Of a stretch of DNA of 35,239 bases, positions 1 through 8,499 are shown piece by piece (the stretch's first letter is position 1; each line of letters opens with the position of its first letter). The notes under the pieces are model-generated. The model ran no database searches and was not told where the DNA came from. It saw nothing but the letters and a program-made list of their open reading frames with translations. Location: the NCBI GenBank assembly GCA_944323255.1, contig CALURU010000021.1:1-35239 (forward strand), written 5' to 3'. The position numbers and the translations under genes were made by a program. This stretch comes from Candidatus Gastranaerophilales bacterium (GTDB lineage: Bacteria; Cyanobacteriota; Vampirovibrionia; Gastranaerophilales; Gastranaerophilaceae).

Positions 1-265
1 ATTCGCTGGATTTATTACCTGGTACCCATCTATACTTCAACTGCCTGTATATACCCGTCTGCGCAATATTTTGTTTGTATTCCCGCTCGGGCATCACATC
101 GGCATATTTAGTTTTCAAATTCCTAAACAAATATCCGGCAGAATTTCCGCCACAAACCAAATTAAACCAGAAACAAAATAAAATATCAAGAGCAGTAAAA
201 AAATAGCAAAAAATTTTTTCAGCAGTTTTTACAAAAATATGATTAGTACATACTATAATTTCAAT
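1..265 (-). other. Open minus-strand frame at left window edge, unassigned
   Basis: One minus-strand frame stays open from about position 265 to the left edge. It would encode a hydrophobic stretch (around FFTALDILFCFWF) followed by a polar, charged segment. The DNA at 1-120 is noticeably less AT-rich than its surroundings. I see no convincing start codon with a ribosome binding site; the only in-frame ATG, at 94, lacks one. It may be the start of a gene running off the window or a relic. I do not recognise it. Confidence 0.2.
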
Positions 266-826
266 ACACCATCATTTACCGGCTACAAACCGATTTCAAT
301 ATCAAAATTAGAAAACTATCTTAAAGAAGGCAAAACTGTTAAAGAAATTGCCCTTTTGTTCCAAGTCAGCGAAAGAACCATATATAATTTAATGAAAAAT
401 TTCAATATAAAAAAACCGCAGACTAGAACTGTAGAAAATACAGACAATATTATGAGATCTATAGCTAAACAGAAACTTACACTTACACAAATGATCAAAA
501 TAACAGGCTTGAGCAAATATGCTATAGTAAAATGGTATAAAGAACAATTTGCAGCAACCCCCAAAATATTACAAAAACAAGAACTGATTTCGTTGCTACA
601 AAGCGACCTGACTAACAAAGAAATAGCAGAGCAACTGGATGTCAGTATCAATACAATAAAGTCAAACAGGCAAAAATACAAACTTAGCAACAAAAAACGA
701 AAAAAAGAATCTTTAATGAATAAAATACTCGAAAAATTACAGCAAGGTATAGACAGAATGCAAATTGCAGAAGAAATAGGAATTTCATATTCAACAGTAA
801 ACAAATACCTGAGATCACAGAAATAG
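239..826 (+). CDS. Protein of four tandem helix-turn-helix units
   Basis: The 195-residue product is almost entirely made of four homeodomain-like/resolvase-type HTH units, at about residues 24-56, 72-97, 117-145 and 162-193. Typical pieces are KEIALLFQVSERTIYNLMK and NKEIAEQLDVSINTIKSN. No catalytic domain is visible, so a DNA-binding role is inferred and the target is unknown. The ribosome binding site is weak. Right after the TAG at 824, the frame reached by a -1 shift near 810 stays open to TAG 904-906 and reads as a charged 32-residue tail (about PEITEIELDIELRSKAALN onwards). The gene may therefore be frameshifted, or the tail may be chance. It could also be a degraded IS-type transposase N-terminus. 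Confidence 0.6.
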   Translation: MISTYYNFNTPSFTGYKPISISKLENYLKEGKTVKEIALLFQVSERTIYNLMKNFNIKKPQTRTVENTDNIMRSIAKQKLTLTQMIKITGLSKYAIVKWYKEQFAATPKILQKQELISLLQSDLTNKEIAEQLDVSINTIKSNRQKYKLSNKKRKKESLMNKILEKLQQGIDRMQIAEEIGISYSTVNKYLRSQK

Positions 827-928
827 AATTAGATATTGAATTAAGAAGTAAAGCTGCATTAAATCGAATAAAAATACTTTTAACTTCACATAATGTGACC
901 ACATAGCTATTTTGCTGTTATATTTTTC

Positions 929-1492
929 TTATTTTCTGCAAAACTGCTTTCTAAAAAGATTATTGAATTCTTTTTCAGAAGGATTATTTACTATAGTAGT
1001 ATCAATTTTATAAAGCTCGTTTATTTCATTCCATATGGGCTTTATATTTTTATCCCACCATGCAGGGTAAATATTTGAATATTCCTCTCCCAATAACCCA
1101 TTAAATACTTTTTTATTATCTTGGTGAAGCAATTTTCTAAACAAATATTCCATAGGTCCCGTTCCGTCATCACTTCTGGATGGTTCTATATCCGTAATTT
1201 TACCCCTATTTGTTTCTATCACTCCTCTAGCATTAAACAATTCTCCACTGCGATATACCACTTTTGTTTCAATAACTTCTTCAGAAGGATGATTTTCAAA
1301 TGCTTTGCATATTTTAGAAAATAAATTTATATTACGATTTGATGAAAACCAACCTTTTGGAGCATCTTTGCAACGCTCTAAGTAGTCACAATACTCTGCG
1401 ATTCCTGATGAGTTCATATTAATTCTTGCTTTAAAAGCAGGTAACTTTGTTTGTACAATTTGCGAACCGATTTCAATTTTGCTTATATGCAT
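929..1492 (-). CDS. Hypothetical protein, 187 aa
   Basis: I do not recognise the family. The product is soluble, of mixed charge, with no signal peptide or membrane helix. It has several Trp/Tyr-rich stretches (for example YPAWWDKNIKPIWNEI near residue 140) and a Gly/Asp-rich turn SRSDDGTGPMEYLF near 110. The start is supported by AAGGGG about 9 nt upstream. The C-terminus is basic (FRKQFCRK). It is transcribed towards the four-HTH gene and has a 550-bp non-coding stretch upstream, so it is probably a single-gene unit. Confidence 0.6.
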   Translation of the reverse strand: MHISKIEIGSQIVQTKLPAFKARINMNSSGIAEYCDYLERCKDAPKGWFSSNRNINLFSKICKAFENHPSEEVIETKVVYRSGELFNARGVIETNRGKITDIEPSRSDDGTGPMEYLFRKLLHQDNKKVFNGLLGEEYSNIYPAWWDKNIKPIWNEINELYKIDTTIVNNPSEKEFNNLFRKQFCRK

Positions 1493-2044
1493 ATATATTA
1501 CCCCTTTTTTAATTTAACATAAACAAAGATACTACTAACATGATTATAAATGGTACATTGTATGAAATTCAAAAACTATTTACAAAAAAATAAAAATTTA
1601 AAAACTTTTCCTCTGTCCTATCAAAAAATCCTGAACTATCCCAAAATTCTTGAACAGCGTCTAAATTCTAGCCATTTAAGATTTTGAGCCACTGTCTTGT
1701 TTTAGACATTGACGAACAGTAATCGGACTGTTTTACCAGTTCAGGAATTTCATTCTTAGCAAATTCCGACTAAAAAATCGAGATATATTTAAAACACAGC
1801 CCTATTGATTCAAAAAAAAACTTCAATGTCTATTCAATCATAATAACCTGCTGCAACGATGGCACCAGACCCGTTATTTTTAAACTCGAACGAATTGACT
1901 ATTAAAAATAAATTATTTGAACAAATATGCAAACATTTAACAGAATGACAGAATTTTCAAAAACCTCAAACGACTCACTTGCCCAAAATAATCGCACCAT
2001 CTGTCATACGCAAAGCACTCACTTCTATACATCGGACTAAAATA
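1493..2044. other. Gene-free stretch with nested inverted repeats
   Basis: No credible gene lies in this 550-bp AT-rich gap. Nested inverted arms are visible: TCCTGAACT at 1629-1637 with AGTTCAGGA at 1738-1746, GTCTAAA at 1659-1665 with TTTAGAC at 1701-1707, and AACAGT at 1715-1720 with ACTGTT at 1727-1732. This could be a structured RNA, a MITE remnant or chance. No promoter or terminator was assigned. Confidence 0.3.
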
Positions 2045-2131
2045 CAGAGGGGATGGGATTCGAACCCACGGTAGAATTGCTCCTACACAACCTTTCCAAG
2101 ATTGCACCTTAAACCGCTCGGACACCCCTCT
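2045..2131 (-). tRNA. tRNA-Ser(GGA)
   Basis: Read on the minus strand, it has a 7-bp acceptor (AGAGGGG/CCCCTCT), discriminator G73 as expected for serine, a D-arm with GAGCGGTTTAAGG, an anticodon stem CAATC/GGTTG around loop TTGGAAA (anticodon GGA), a long class II variable arm and a T-arm with GGGTTCGAATCCC. CCA is not encoded (the next bases are TAT). The length is 87 nt. Confidence 0.95.
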
Positions 2132-2171
2132 TTATTTATCTATAGAGCTTGCGGCTCACCTTCGTTATTCT

Positions 2172-2200
2172 ATTGTACATAAACCGTACCGGATTGTAAA
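2172..2200 (-). promoter_or_regulatory. Sigma70-type promoter of tRNA-Ser
   Basis: On the minus strand, -35 TTTACA (2195-2200) is separated by exactly 17 bp from -10 TACAAT (2172-2177). The predicted start is near 2165, giving a 5' leader of about 34 nt before the tRNA. Confidence 0.65.
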
Positions 2201-2401
2201 TAGTAAGTTTTCAGGAATATAACTCCCAATTCTGCAGGACAAGACTCAAATCTACATCCAAGCTGCACTCACCAATTATCCCTCAAGCAGCGAGAGCAGC
2301 TTAGATTGAAAATAAAAAAGGCGAACACCGAAATTATTTGAAGTGGGGCATGCGATGCTACAACTACTTTTGCTTTTTTATTATTTTAAAATATAAAAAC
2401 T

Positions 2402-3718
2402 TTAATGATGTATGTTTATTTTTTCACCTATATTGTAATATTCAAAACCTTTAGATTCAAGTTTTGCTCTTTCATATTGATTTCTGCCATCAAAAATTAT
2501 TTTTTGCTTTAACAATTCAGCCATCTTTTCGTAGTCCGGACGTCTAAATTCATTCCACTCCGTCATCAAAATCATTGCATCTGCACCTTTTAATGCATCA
2601 TAAGCATTTTGTGCATACTGTATTTTATCTCCAAAGATAAACTTGGCTGTCTCCATTGCCTTAGGATCATAGCTATGTATTTTTGCCCCGTGTTTCAAAA
2701 GTTCATTAACAACATATATAGAGGGAGCCTCTCTCATGTCATTTGTTTTTGGCTTGAACGCAAGCCCCCAGAGTGCAAATGTCATTCCTTTCAAGTCCTC
2801 ACCAAACCTTGACATTATTTTTGTTACAAAATTTGCTTTCTGTCGTTTATTAACCTTATCTACAGCCTGAATTATCATCATCTCACAATTTTGCTCTTTT
2901 CCGGTCTGAATTAAAGCCTTTACATCTTTAGGGAAACAGCTGCCGCCATATCCCACCCCAGGGAACAAAAATTTGTTGCCGATACGTGCATCTGTTGCCA
3001 TACCAATTCTTACCATTTCTGCGTTTGCACCAACTTTTTCACACAAAGCTGCTATTTCATTCATAAATGATATTTTTGTCGCAAGGAAAGAATTTGCGGC
3101 ATATTTTGTCATCTCTGCAGATTTTACATCCATAATTACAATTCTGTTTGCGGTTCTAAGATATGGAGAATATATTTCCTGCATAATTGCTGTTGCTTTG
3201 GCTGAATTTGAACCTATAACAACTCTATCCGGCAAAAGAAAATCATCAACAGCATTACCCTGTTTTAAAAATTCCGGATTAGAAACAACATCAAACTCAT
3301 AAGCAGTATTCTTTCTGATAATCTCTTCAACTTTTTCTGCAGTACCAACAGGTACAGTTGATTTATCAACAATAACCTTGTAGCCGTTCATTGCTTTTGC
3401 AATTGCTTCCGCTACGCTATAAACATACGTAAGATCTGCAGCCCCGTCTTCTCTTTGAGGCGTTCCTACCGCAATAAAACAAACTTCGGATTTTTTTACC
3501 GCATCATCCAGATCAGATGAAAATTTTAGTCTGTTTTCCGCAGTATTAGATGTAACAAGCTCTTCCAAACCCGGCTCATATATAGGAATGATACCCTGCT
3601 TCAACTGCTCCAACTTTTCACGGTTGTTGTCTACACAGATAACACTATTACCCATATCTGCAAGACAAGCTCCGGCAACAAGTCCTACGTATCCGGTTCC
3701 TATTACACAAATCTTCAT
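2402..3718 (-). CDS. ugd: UDP-glucose 6-dehydrogenase
   Basis: Oxidises UDP-glucose to UDP-glucuronate with two NAD+, supplying a precursor for surface polysaccharide; cytoplasmic. The full-length 438-residue product shows the N-terminal Rossmann motif GTGYVG (residues 7-12), the YEPGLEEL loop near 47-54, the conserved VDKSTVPVGT segment, the catalytic cysteine Cys261 within GYGGSCFPKDVKAL and the C-terminal UDP-binding domain with LWGLAFKPKTNDMREAPS. A strong GGGGGA lies just upstream of the ATG. No glycosyltransferase neighbours are in the window, so its end product cannot be inferred. It is monocistronic here. Confidence 0.96.
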   Translation of the reverse strand: MKICVIGTGYVGLVAGACLADMGNSVICVDNNREKLEQLKQGIIPIYEPGLEELVTSNTAENRLKFSSDLDDAVKKSEVCFIAVGTPQREDGAADLTYVYSVAEAIAKAMNGYKVIVDKSTVPVGTAEKVEEIIRKNTAYEFDVVSNPEFLKQGNAVDDFLLPDRVVIGSNSAKATAIMQEIYSPYLRTANRIVIMDVKSAEMTKYAANSFLATKISFMNEIAALCEKVGANAEMVRIGMATDARIGNKFLFPGVGYGGSCFPKDVKALIQTGKEQNCEMMIIQAVDKVNKRQKANFVTKIMSRFGEDLKGMTFALWGLAFKPKTNDMREAPSIYVVNELLKHGAKIHSYDPKAMETAKFIFGDKIQYAQNAYDALKGADAMILMTEWNEFRRPDYEKMAELLKQKIIFDGRNQYERAKLESKGFEYYNIGEKINIHH

Positions 3719-3785
3719 ACATCCCCCAAACTTTTTACAACATTAGGATACAATAAAAAAGACAGAAATACAACTCTCTTAAGGT

Positions 3786-4328
3786 TTACAAAATGAAATT
3801 TGAATAGCTGTCCTCAATCTGATCCTGCTCTATACCAATATACCTTAGAGTTACAATAGGACTTGAGTGATTAAATATTTTTTGCAAAAGTGCCAGATCT
3901 TTAAACTTTTTATAATGATGATACCCGAAAGTTTTACGCATTGTATGAGTTCCTACATGCGCTTCAATTCCGGCTTCCGCACAGGCATCCCTTATTATAG
4001 TATATGCAGCTATCCTATTTAATCGATTATTATATGCGGTCAAAAAAAGCGGTTCATCAGACGGACGCTTGCGTGTAAACCTTCTTAACATCGGTTGCAA
4101 TTTCGAATTAATTGGTATCTTCTTTGTTTTACCTGTTTTTTTCTCTACAAGTTGTATATAAGATTTTTGACAAACGTCCCCAACATTAAGTCCCAGCATA
4201 TCCGAGACCCTTAACCCGCTATTTATTCCCAGAGCAAATAAAACAAGATTACGGGAACTTTGAGCAGCTAATATCTTCTCTACTTTTTTTATTTCGTCCT
4301 TGCTCCGTATTGGCTCAACTGATGTCAT
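3786..4328 (-). CDS. Small tyrosine recombinase (catalytic domain only)
   Basis: The 180-residue protein consists of only the catalytic domain of the phage integrase/XerC-D family. All catalytic positions are visible: Arg40 (SGLRVSD), Lys64 (KKTGK), His128 and Arg131 (THTMRKTFGYHH), His154 (NHSS) and Tyr163 (TLRYIGI). It lacks the N-terminal core-binding domain of typical integrases (usually 290-400 residues). RBS AAAGGAG is well spaced. It is a clear paralogue of the protein at 22499-23047 (both have R..SD, HT.RKTFGYHHY, NHSSP..TLRYIGI). No att repeats or cargo flank it, so it may be a resident orphan, an invertase or a leftover of an older element. The target is unknown. Confidence 0.85.
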   Translation of the reverse strand: MTSVEPIRSKDEIKKVEKILAAQSSRNLVLFALGINSGLRVSDMLGLNVGDVCQKSYIQLVEKKTGKTKKIPINSKLQPMLRRFTRKRPSDEPLFLTAYNNRLNRIAAYTIIRDACAEAGIEAHVGTHTMRKTFGYHHYKKFKDLALLQKIFNHSSPIVTLRYIGIEQDQIEDSYSNFIL

Positions 4329-4454
4329 TAATCACTCCTTTCTTATATATCAACTATTTCAATAAGACAAATATATAAATATCTAAAGCCCGACCTTGAG
4401 AATCAATAAGTTTCGTTAAGATAAGTACTATTAATTAAAAACTTTCTGGTAAAA

Positions 4455-4460
4455 TATAAT
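4455..4460 (+). promoter_or_regulatory. Probable -10 element of the HIT-speE operon
   Basis: A perfect TATAAT lies 27 nt upstream of the HIT start codon. No good -35 hexamer stands at 17 bp, so the promoter call rests on the -10 and its position. Confidence 0.4.
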
Positions 4461-4486
4461 TATTGATACTCTATAGGAGAGAAGTT

Positions 4487-4807
4487 ATGAGTGAGTGTAT
4501 ATTTTGTAAAATCATAAATGGTGAATTTAATACCGATTTTGTTTGTGAAAATGAATATGCAGTTGTGTTCAGGGATATTAATCCAAAAGCCGACACACAC
4601 CTGCTTGTAGTACCTCGCAAACATGTCGAATCACTAAATGAACTTGATGATGAATTTCTTCTTGGAAAGCTTATGATGACAGTAAAAGAGGCTGCTAAAG
4701 CAGCAGGGCTGAAATCATACAGAACAGTTATTAATACAGGTAAAGAGGCAGGGCAGGAAGTTTTCCACCTGCACATACACATATTAGCGGGGAATATAAG
4801 ACTATGA
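4487..4807 (+). CDS. hinT: HIT-family nucleotide hydrolase (HinT-like)
   Basis: Histidine-triad proteins of the HinT branch hydrolyse purine nucleoside phosphoramidates and similar AMP conjugates in the cytoplasm. The HIT signature HLHIHIL is at residues 94-100 (His94, His96, His98), with the CIFCKI zinc-type cysteines at 4 and 7 and the IFCKIINGE start typical of the family. The 106-residue length is slightly short. I chose ATG 4487, preceded by AGGAGA, over an in-frame TTG at 4463 that has no ribosome binding site. Its stop overlaps the start of speE (ATGA), so the two are translationally coupled. Confidence 0.9.
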   Translation: MSECIFCKIINGEFNTDFVCENEYAVVFRDINPKADTHLLVVPRKHVESLNELDDEFLLGKLMMTVKEAAKAAGLKSYRTVINTGKEAGQEVFHLHIHILAGNIRL

Positions 4808-5640
4808 CAGATTTTTATCAAGAAATAACTCCTGGCGGTTACGGTATTGCCATTAAAAGGAAAGAAACTTTATTCAGTGAACAATCACCTTTTCAAAAAG
4901 TAGAAATCTTTGAATCTGATTCTACTCTCGGAAGAGTTTTAACTCTGGATGATTTAATGATGACAACAGAAGGGGATGAATATCATTACCACGAAATGAT
5001 AGCGCATATTCCTATGATGCACCACAAAGCTCCAAAAACAGTTCTGGTAATCGGAGGCGGTGACGGCGGAACTGTTAGAGAAGTACTTAAACACGATACC
5101 GTTGAAAAAGTTGTTTTATGTGAAATTGACGGCATGGTAATTGATGCGTGCAAAAAATACTTGCCTACAATTTCCTGCGAATTGGACAACCCTAAATGTG
5201 AAATTCTTGTTCAGGACGCTATTGAGTACATAAAAGACAAAGAAAATATGTTTGATATTGTACTTATTGATTCTACAGACCCGATGGGACCTGGAGAAGG
5301 TTTGTTTACGGAAGCATTTTATACAAATGTAAAACGTTCTCTTAAACCTGGCGGTATTGTATGCGCTCAATCAGAATCACCTTTTGCCCAATCTGATGCT
5401 GTCAAAAAAATGTATATGCTTTTGAAAAAAGTTTTTCCAATTTGCGCAACATTTACTTCAAATATTCCTACTTATCCGGGTGGATACTGGGCATGGGCAT
5501 TTTGTTCGGAAACAGTTGAACCACTCTCATACTGGGATGAAAGAAGGGGAAATGCAATTACAAAAACTTGCAAAATTTATAATAAAGAATATCATGATGC
5601 AAGATTTGCACTTCCAAATTACCTAAAAGAATTGTTATAA
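4804..5640 (+). CDS. speE: Spermidine synthase (polyamine aminopropyltransferase)
   Basis: Transfers the aminopropyl group from decarboxylated S-adenosylmethionine to putrescine. The 278-residue product has the N-terminal beta domain, then a Rossmann methyltransferase-like fold: GGGDGG (84-89), the acidic EID after strand 2 (about 107-109), QDA (137-139) and the catalytic loop IDSTDPMGPGE with Asp156 and Asp159. The YHYHEM segment (60-65) is the family substrate-site motif. It overlaps the HIT gene by 4 nt and is followed by a strong terminator. No speD, speA or speB is in the window. Confidence 0.94.
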   Translation: MTDFYQEITPGGYGIAIKRKETLFSEQSPFQKVEIFESDSTLGRVLTLDDLMMTTEGDEYHYHEMIAHIPMMHHKAPKTVLVIGGGDGGTVREVLKHDTVEKVVLCEIDGMVIDACKKYLPTISCELDNPKCEILVQDAIEYIKDKENMFDIVLIDSTDPMGPGEGLFTEAFYTNVKRSLKPGGIVCAQSESPFAQSDAVKKMYMLLKKVFPICATFTSNIPTYPGGYWAWAFCSETVEPLSYWDERRGNAITKTCKIYNKEYHDARFALPNYLKELL

Positions 5641-5644
5641 AAAG

Positions 5645-5676
5645 AAAAGCGGTTGATTAAATCAGCCGCTTTTTTT
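5645..5676. terminator. Bidirectional rho-independent terminator
   Basis: A 12-bp stem (AAAGCGGTTGAT with ATCAGCCGCTTT) closes a TAA loop and has T-runs in both orientations. It sits between the convergent speE and aldolase genes. Confidence 0.9.
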
Positions 5677-5680
5677 CATC

Positions 5681-6307
5681 TCATAATCTCATATTATAAA
5701 TCAATTCTGCTTCTTCATCGCTTAAAACTTTCGGTCCCCCCAGAACTTCAGTATTTAAAACAACCTGCGCATATGCTTCAGCCAACTCAAGTTTCATATA
5801 AGCATCCTCTATTGTTTTTGATGCAACAATAAATCCGTGATTTGCCATCAAAACAGCATCATACTTATCAAAATGCTTCAATGTATTATCAACCAGCTGC
5901 ATAGTAGACGGAAGAGCATATTCTGCAAGTGGAATACCACCAAAATAAAAGACATTTTCTGCCATCACCGGAGCCATTAAATCTCTGCCGGAAGAGGCAA
6001 AAGCACTTAGATATGGCGAATGTACATGTATTATATAATTAATTTCCGGTCTTAACTTGTAAATACCGATATGCAAGAATTTTTCACTTGAAGGTTTTTT
6101 CCCGACCTCTAAAGAATTTCCCTCAAAATCAGTATAAACAATATTATTCTTTTTTAAATACCCGTTTGAAGAGCCTGAAGTCGTTATCAGCATTCCATTC
6201 TTATATCTTGCAGAAATATTACCTGAATAGCCCGGTGAAAAACTCTTTTCGCCGCATATTTTCCCGTATTTTATAATATTTTTTACTAGCTTATTTTTAT
6301 AAAACAT
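5681..6307 (-). CDS. Class II aldolase/adducin-family protein
   Basis: A zinc-dependent aldolase or epimerase of the FucA/AraD family, acting on a phosphorylated sugar; the exact substrate cannot be told. The 208 residues are normal for the family. Visible are SGNIS (28-32), TSGS (43-46), the SSE with probable catalytic Glu75, metal ligands His94 and His96 in HVHSPY, and His157 in ANHGF. The ATG overlaps the last 11 nt of the upstream LptD-like gene, so it is probably translated by coupling; no separate strong ribosome binding site is seen. It could alternatively be a methylthioribulose-1-phosphate dehydratase-type member. Confidence 0.85.
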   Translation of the reverse strand: MFYKNKLVKNIIKYGKICGEKSFSPGYSGNISARYKNGMLITTSGSSNGYLKKNNIVYTDFEGNSLEVGKKPSSEKFLHIGIYKLRPEINYIIHVHSPYLSAFASSGRDLMAPVMAENVFYFGGIPLAEYALPSTMQLVDNTLKHFDKYDAVLMANHGFIVASKTIEDAYMKLELAEAYAQVVLNTEVLGGPKVLSDEEAELIYNMRL

Positions 6308-8486
6308 CTTCCATATTCTTTACATCTTCTACTACTGCATGCTGCAAAACAGGAGCTTTTGGTGAGCTTTGAAAATCAGATTTCTCTTCTTCAGCATACT
6401 CATCATCATTGGATTTTTTAGCTTTCTTATCCTGTTTAATTTCCAATCGATCATATTCAAGTTTTGCACCTTTTGCATCCATCATTACTTCAACCATAAA
6501 TCTGGTGTTTTCACGAATGAAATCATAGCCTATACTGAATTTAATATCATCCGGTCCAAAAGATACAAAGAACGCATTTTCCTGGAAAGTTTTATCATTC
6601 GGCGCATCATTAGAAATATTCATAGATCCAAACCAAGAAACTGTAAGGTATTTGTTTATTCTCAAATACTCTCTCAAGTACACATTTGACTTACCGTAAC
6701 GATATGAGTCAAAAACCGGCATTGGCGTATTATCTTCATATGCGGAATGAAAATATCCTATATCCTGCATCCATCGTTTATATTGCAAGTGCAAACTCGG
6801 ACCGATACGACCGATAACCTGAGTATCACCCGTTCCATATAATGCTGCTGACAATTGTCCTACTACACCAAGCGTAACAGCTGTCTGCTTTGCTTCATTT
6901 TTATAAGTATAAAAGTTTTGGTTAACCTGAGCCATGTACCTGGTTCTTGTTGTTGCAAGTTCAGAACCACCTAGCTCTTTATAGCTTGAATCCTCATCTA
7001 TATCCTGAAAGAAACCAAAGTCAAACTGGTGAGCAAAGCTTGATAACTGGTTTTTCAAAAGAAAACCTTCCTTACCCCAACCGTTTTCATAAACAATACT
7101 AGCTCCGTATTTTGCACGGCGTCTGCCTAAAAACCACTCTCTTGAATAATCATTCATTACGTATTGCAAGTATAAATGATCATCCAATTTTTGTTTACCT
7201 CTGATGAGGAATTTACTGTCAGCAGTACCATATGCAGCCTGTGTCCAGTTGGAAGCACTGCTATAACGGGCAATACCACCGATACCAAAGCCGTGATTGT
7301 AGTTCAGAATTGGCATAACTTTCAATACAGAGCCGCCCGGTATCTCAAATACATGCCCCGGACCTATATACATGCCCAACCCTCTTATAGAACCTAATTC
7401 CCAGGAAGCAGTTTCAACGAAATCGAAATTCTTATTTGTGTATATTTTTCCCGGAGGCAGCTTTATTATTCTCCTGTCACCTTTAAAAAGAGCCGCTTTT
7501 CTCAAGTCAGTAACAATCAAATCCCCTTTTTGAGTAATTTTGATATTTTTTGCTTTTAAAGTTATATGCCCTTTTTCAATATCATTTGTTAGTTTTTCTT
7601 CCTCTGGAACCATCATTCTGGAGACAATAGGACCTGTGTTGATTGATCTGAAATTTATCGGAAAAGACTTGTCTACGGTCATCTCACCGTTTTCCTGAAC
7701 AATTCTGTCCCCGTAAACATAACCTTTATCAGAATGAATACTTACAGTTGCAGTTTGCGCAATCGGCTTTTCTATCAAAGCATTTTCTTCATTCATATCT
7801 ACAAAAATGTATTCTCCGTTTATTGTCTGACCATTCTTGAGAATTTTCACATTTCCTTCTGCCTTGATAGTATTATTCATCCGGTCATACGTAATCTTAT
7901 CAGCCTTTACAATCGTATCCTGTTTCACGAAATTTACAGTAGCATTGCCTGTGGCGTAAACACAATAAGAATCAGTATCATAATCTACGTGTTCACAATC
8001 AAGAATAATACTGTCTTCTTCCTCCGGTGGAACACTTTCTTTTGCCTTTGATTTACGCTGCCAAAAATGACGTTTTGCTTTCTGATTATCGCTTACAGCT
8101 TCTTCATCTGCTTCAAATCCATCCGGCATCATTGTCTCATCAAAATCTTCTTTTATTTCTTGCGAAGCATATTCGGAGGTTTCTGCACCGGCAGCATATA
8201 CATCATCTTCCTGCGGTGCAGTCGGGGCAAGCTCATACTTCTTAGCATTTCTTTCATGCAATTTCTTTTTGATTTTTAATCGCAGCTTTTTTAACGGTGG
8301 AATAGAATGTTTCACTCCTGTATCATTAGCCTGTCTGGCTTCTTCTTGCTGCTTTTCCATTAATGCCGGAGGTGTAAAAAAGGCATCGCCGGTGAAATCT
8401 GAAGAATCTACATATGAGTATTCAGCATTTGCAACGTTTCCAATTATTAGAGAAAATAATATAAGTAAGATTAATCTTTGTTTCAA
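6297..8486 (-). CDS. OstA/LptD-like outer-membrane assembly protein
   Basis: Predicted to act in the outer membrane in lipopolysaccharide or lipid transport. The 729-residue protein starts with a Sec signal peptide (MKQRLILLILFSLIIGNVANA). A low-complexity acidic/basic linker follows to about residue 155, then an OstA/LptA-type beta-jellyroll (about 160-270; YDRMNNTIKAEGNVKILKNG is typical), and then a long series of alternating amphipathic strands rich in Tyr, Gly and Arg that looks like a beta-barrel. The C-terminus is an unusual acidic, disordered tail of about 50 residues rather than a terminal barrel strand. The 12-nt gap to the upstream EnvC-like gene suggests one operon for envelope functions. 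It differs from proteobacterial LptD, so I give no symbol. Confidence 0.8.
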   Translation of the reverse strand: MKQRLILLILFSLIIGNVANAEYSYVDSSDFTGDAFFTPPALMEKQQEEARQANDTGVKHSIPPLKKLRLKIKKKLHERNAKKYELAPTAPQEDDVYAAGAETSEYASQEIKEDFDETMMPDGFEADEEAVSDNQKAKRHFWQRKSKAKESVPPEEEDSIILDCEHVDYDTDSYCVYATGNATVNFVKQDTIVKADKITYDRMNNTIKAEGNVKILKNGQTINGEYIFVDMNEENALIEKPIAQTATVSIHSDKGYVYGDRIVQENGEMTVDKSFPINFRSINTGPIVSRMMVPEEEKLTNDIEKGHITLKAKNIKITQKGDLIVTDLRKAALFKGDRRIIKLPPGKIYTNKNFDFVETASWELGSIRGLGMYIGPGHVFEIPGGSVLKVMPILNYNHGFGIGGIARYSSASNWTQAAYGTADSKFLIRGKQKLDDHLYLQYVMNDYSREWFLGRRRAKYGASIVYENGWGKEGFLLKNQLSSFAHQFDFGFFQDIDEDSSYKELGGSELATTRTRYMAQVNQNFYTYKNEAKQTAVTLGVVGQLSAALYGTGDTQVIGRIGPSLHLQYKRWMQDIGYFHSAYEDNTPMPVFDSYRYGKSNVYLREYLRINKYLTVSWFGSMNISNDAPNDKTFQENAFFVSFGPDDIKFSIGYDFIRENTRFMVEVMMDAKGAKLEYDRLEIKQDKKAKKSNDDEYAEEEKSDFQSSPKAPVLQHAVVEDVKNMEDVL

Positions 8487-8499
8487 TTTCTATACCCTG

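Noticed and set aside
1937..2125. Minus-strand open frame of 62 codons
   Set aside because: It is the tRNA-Ser gene read as protein.
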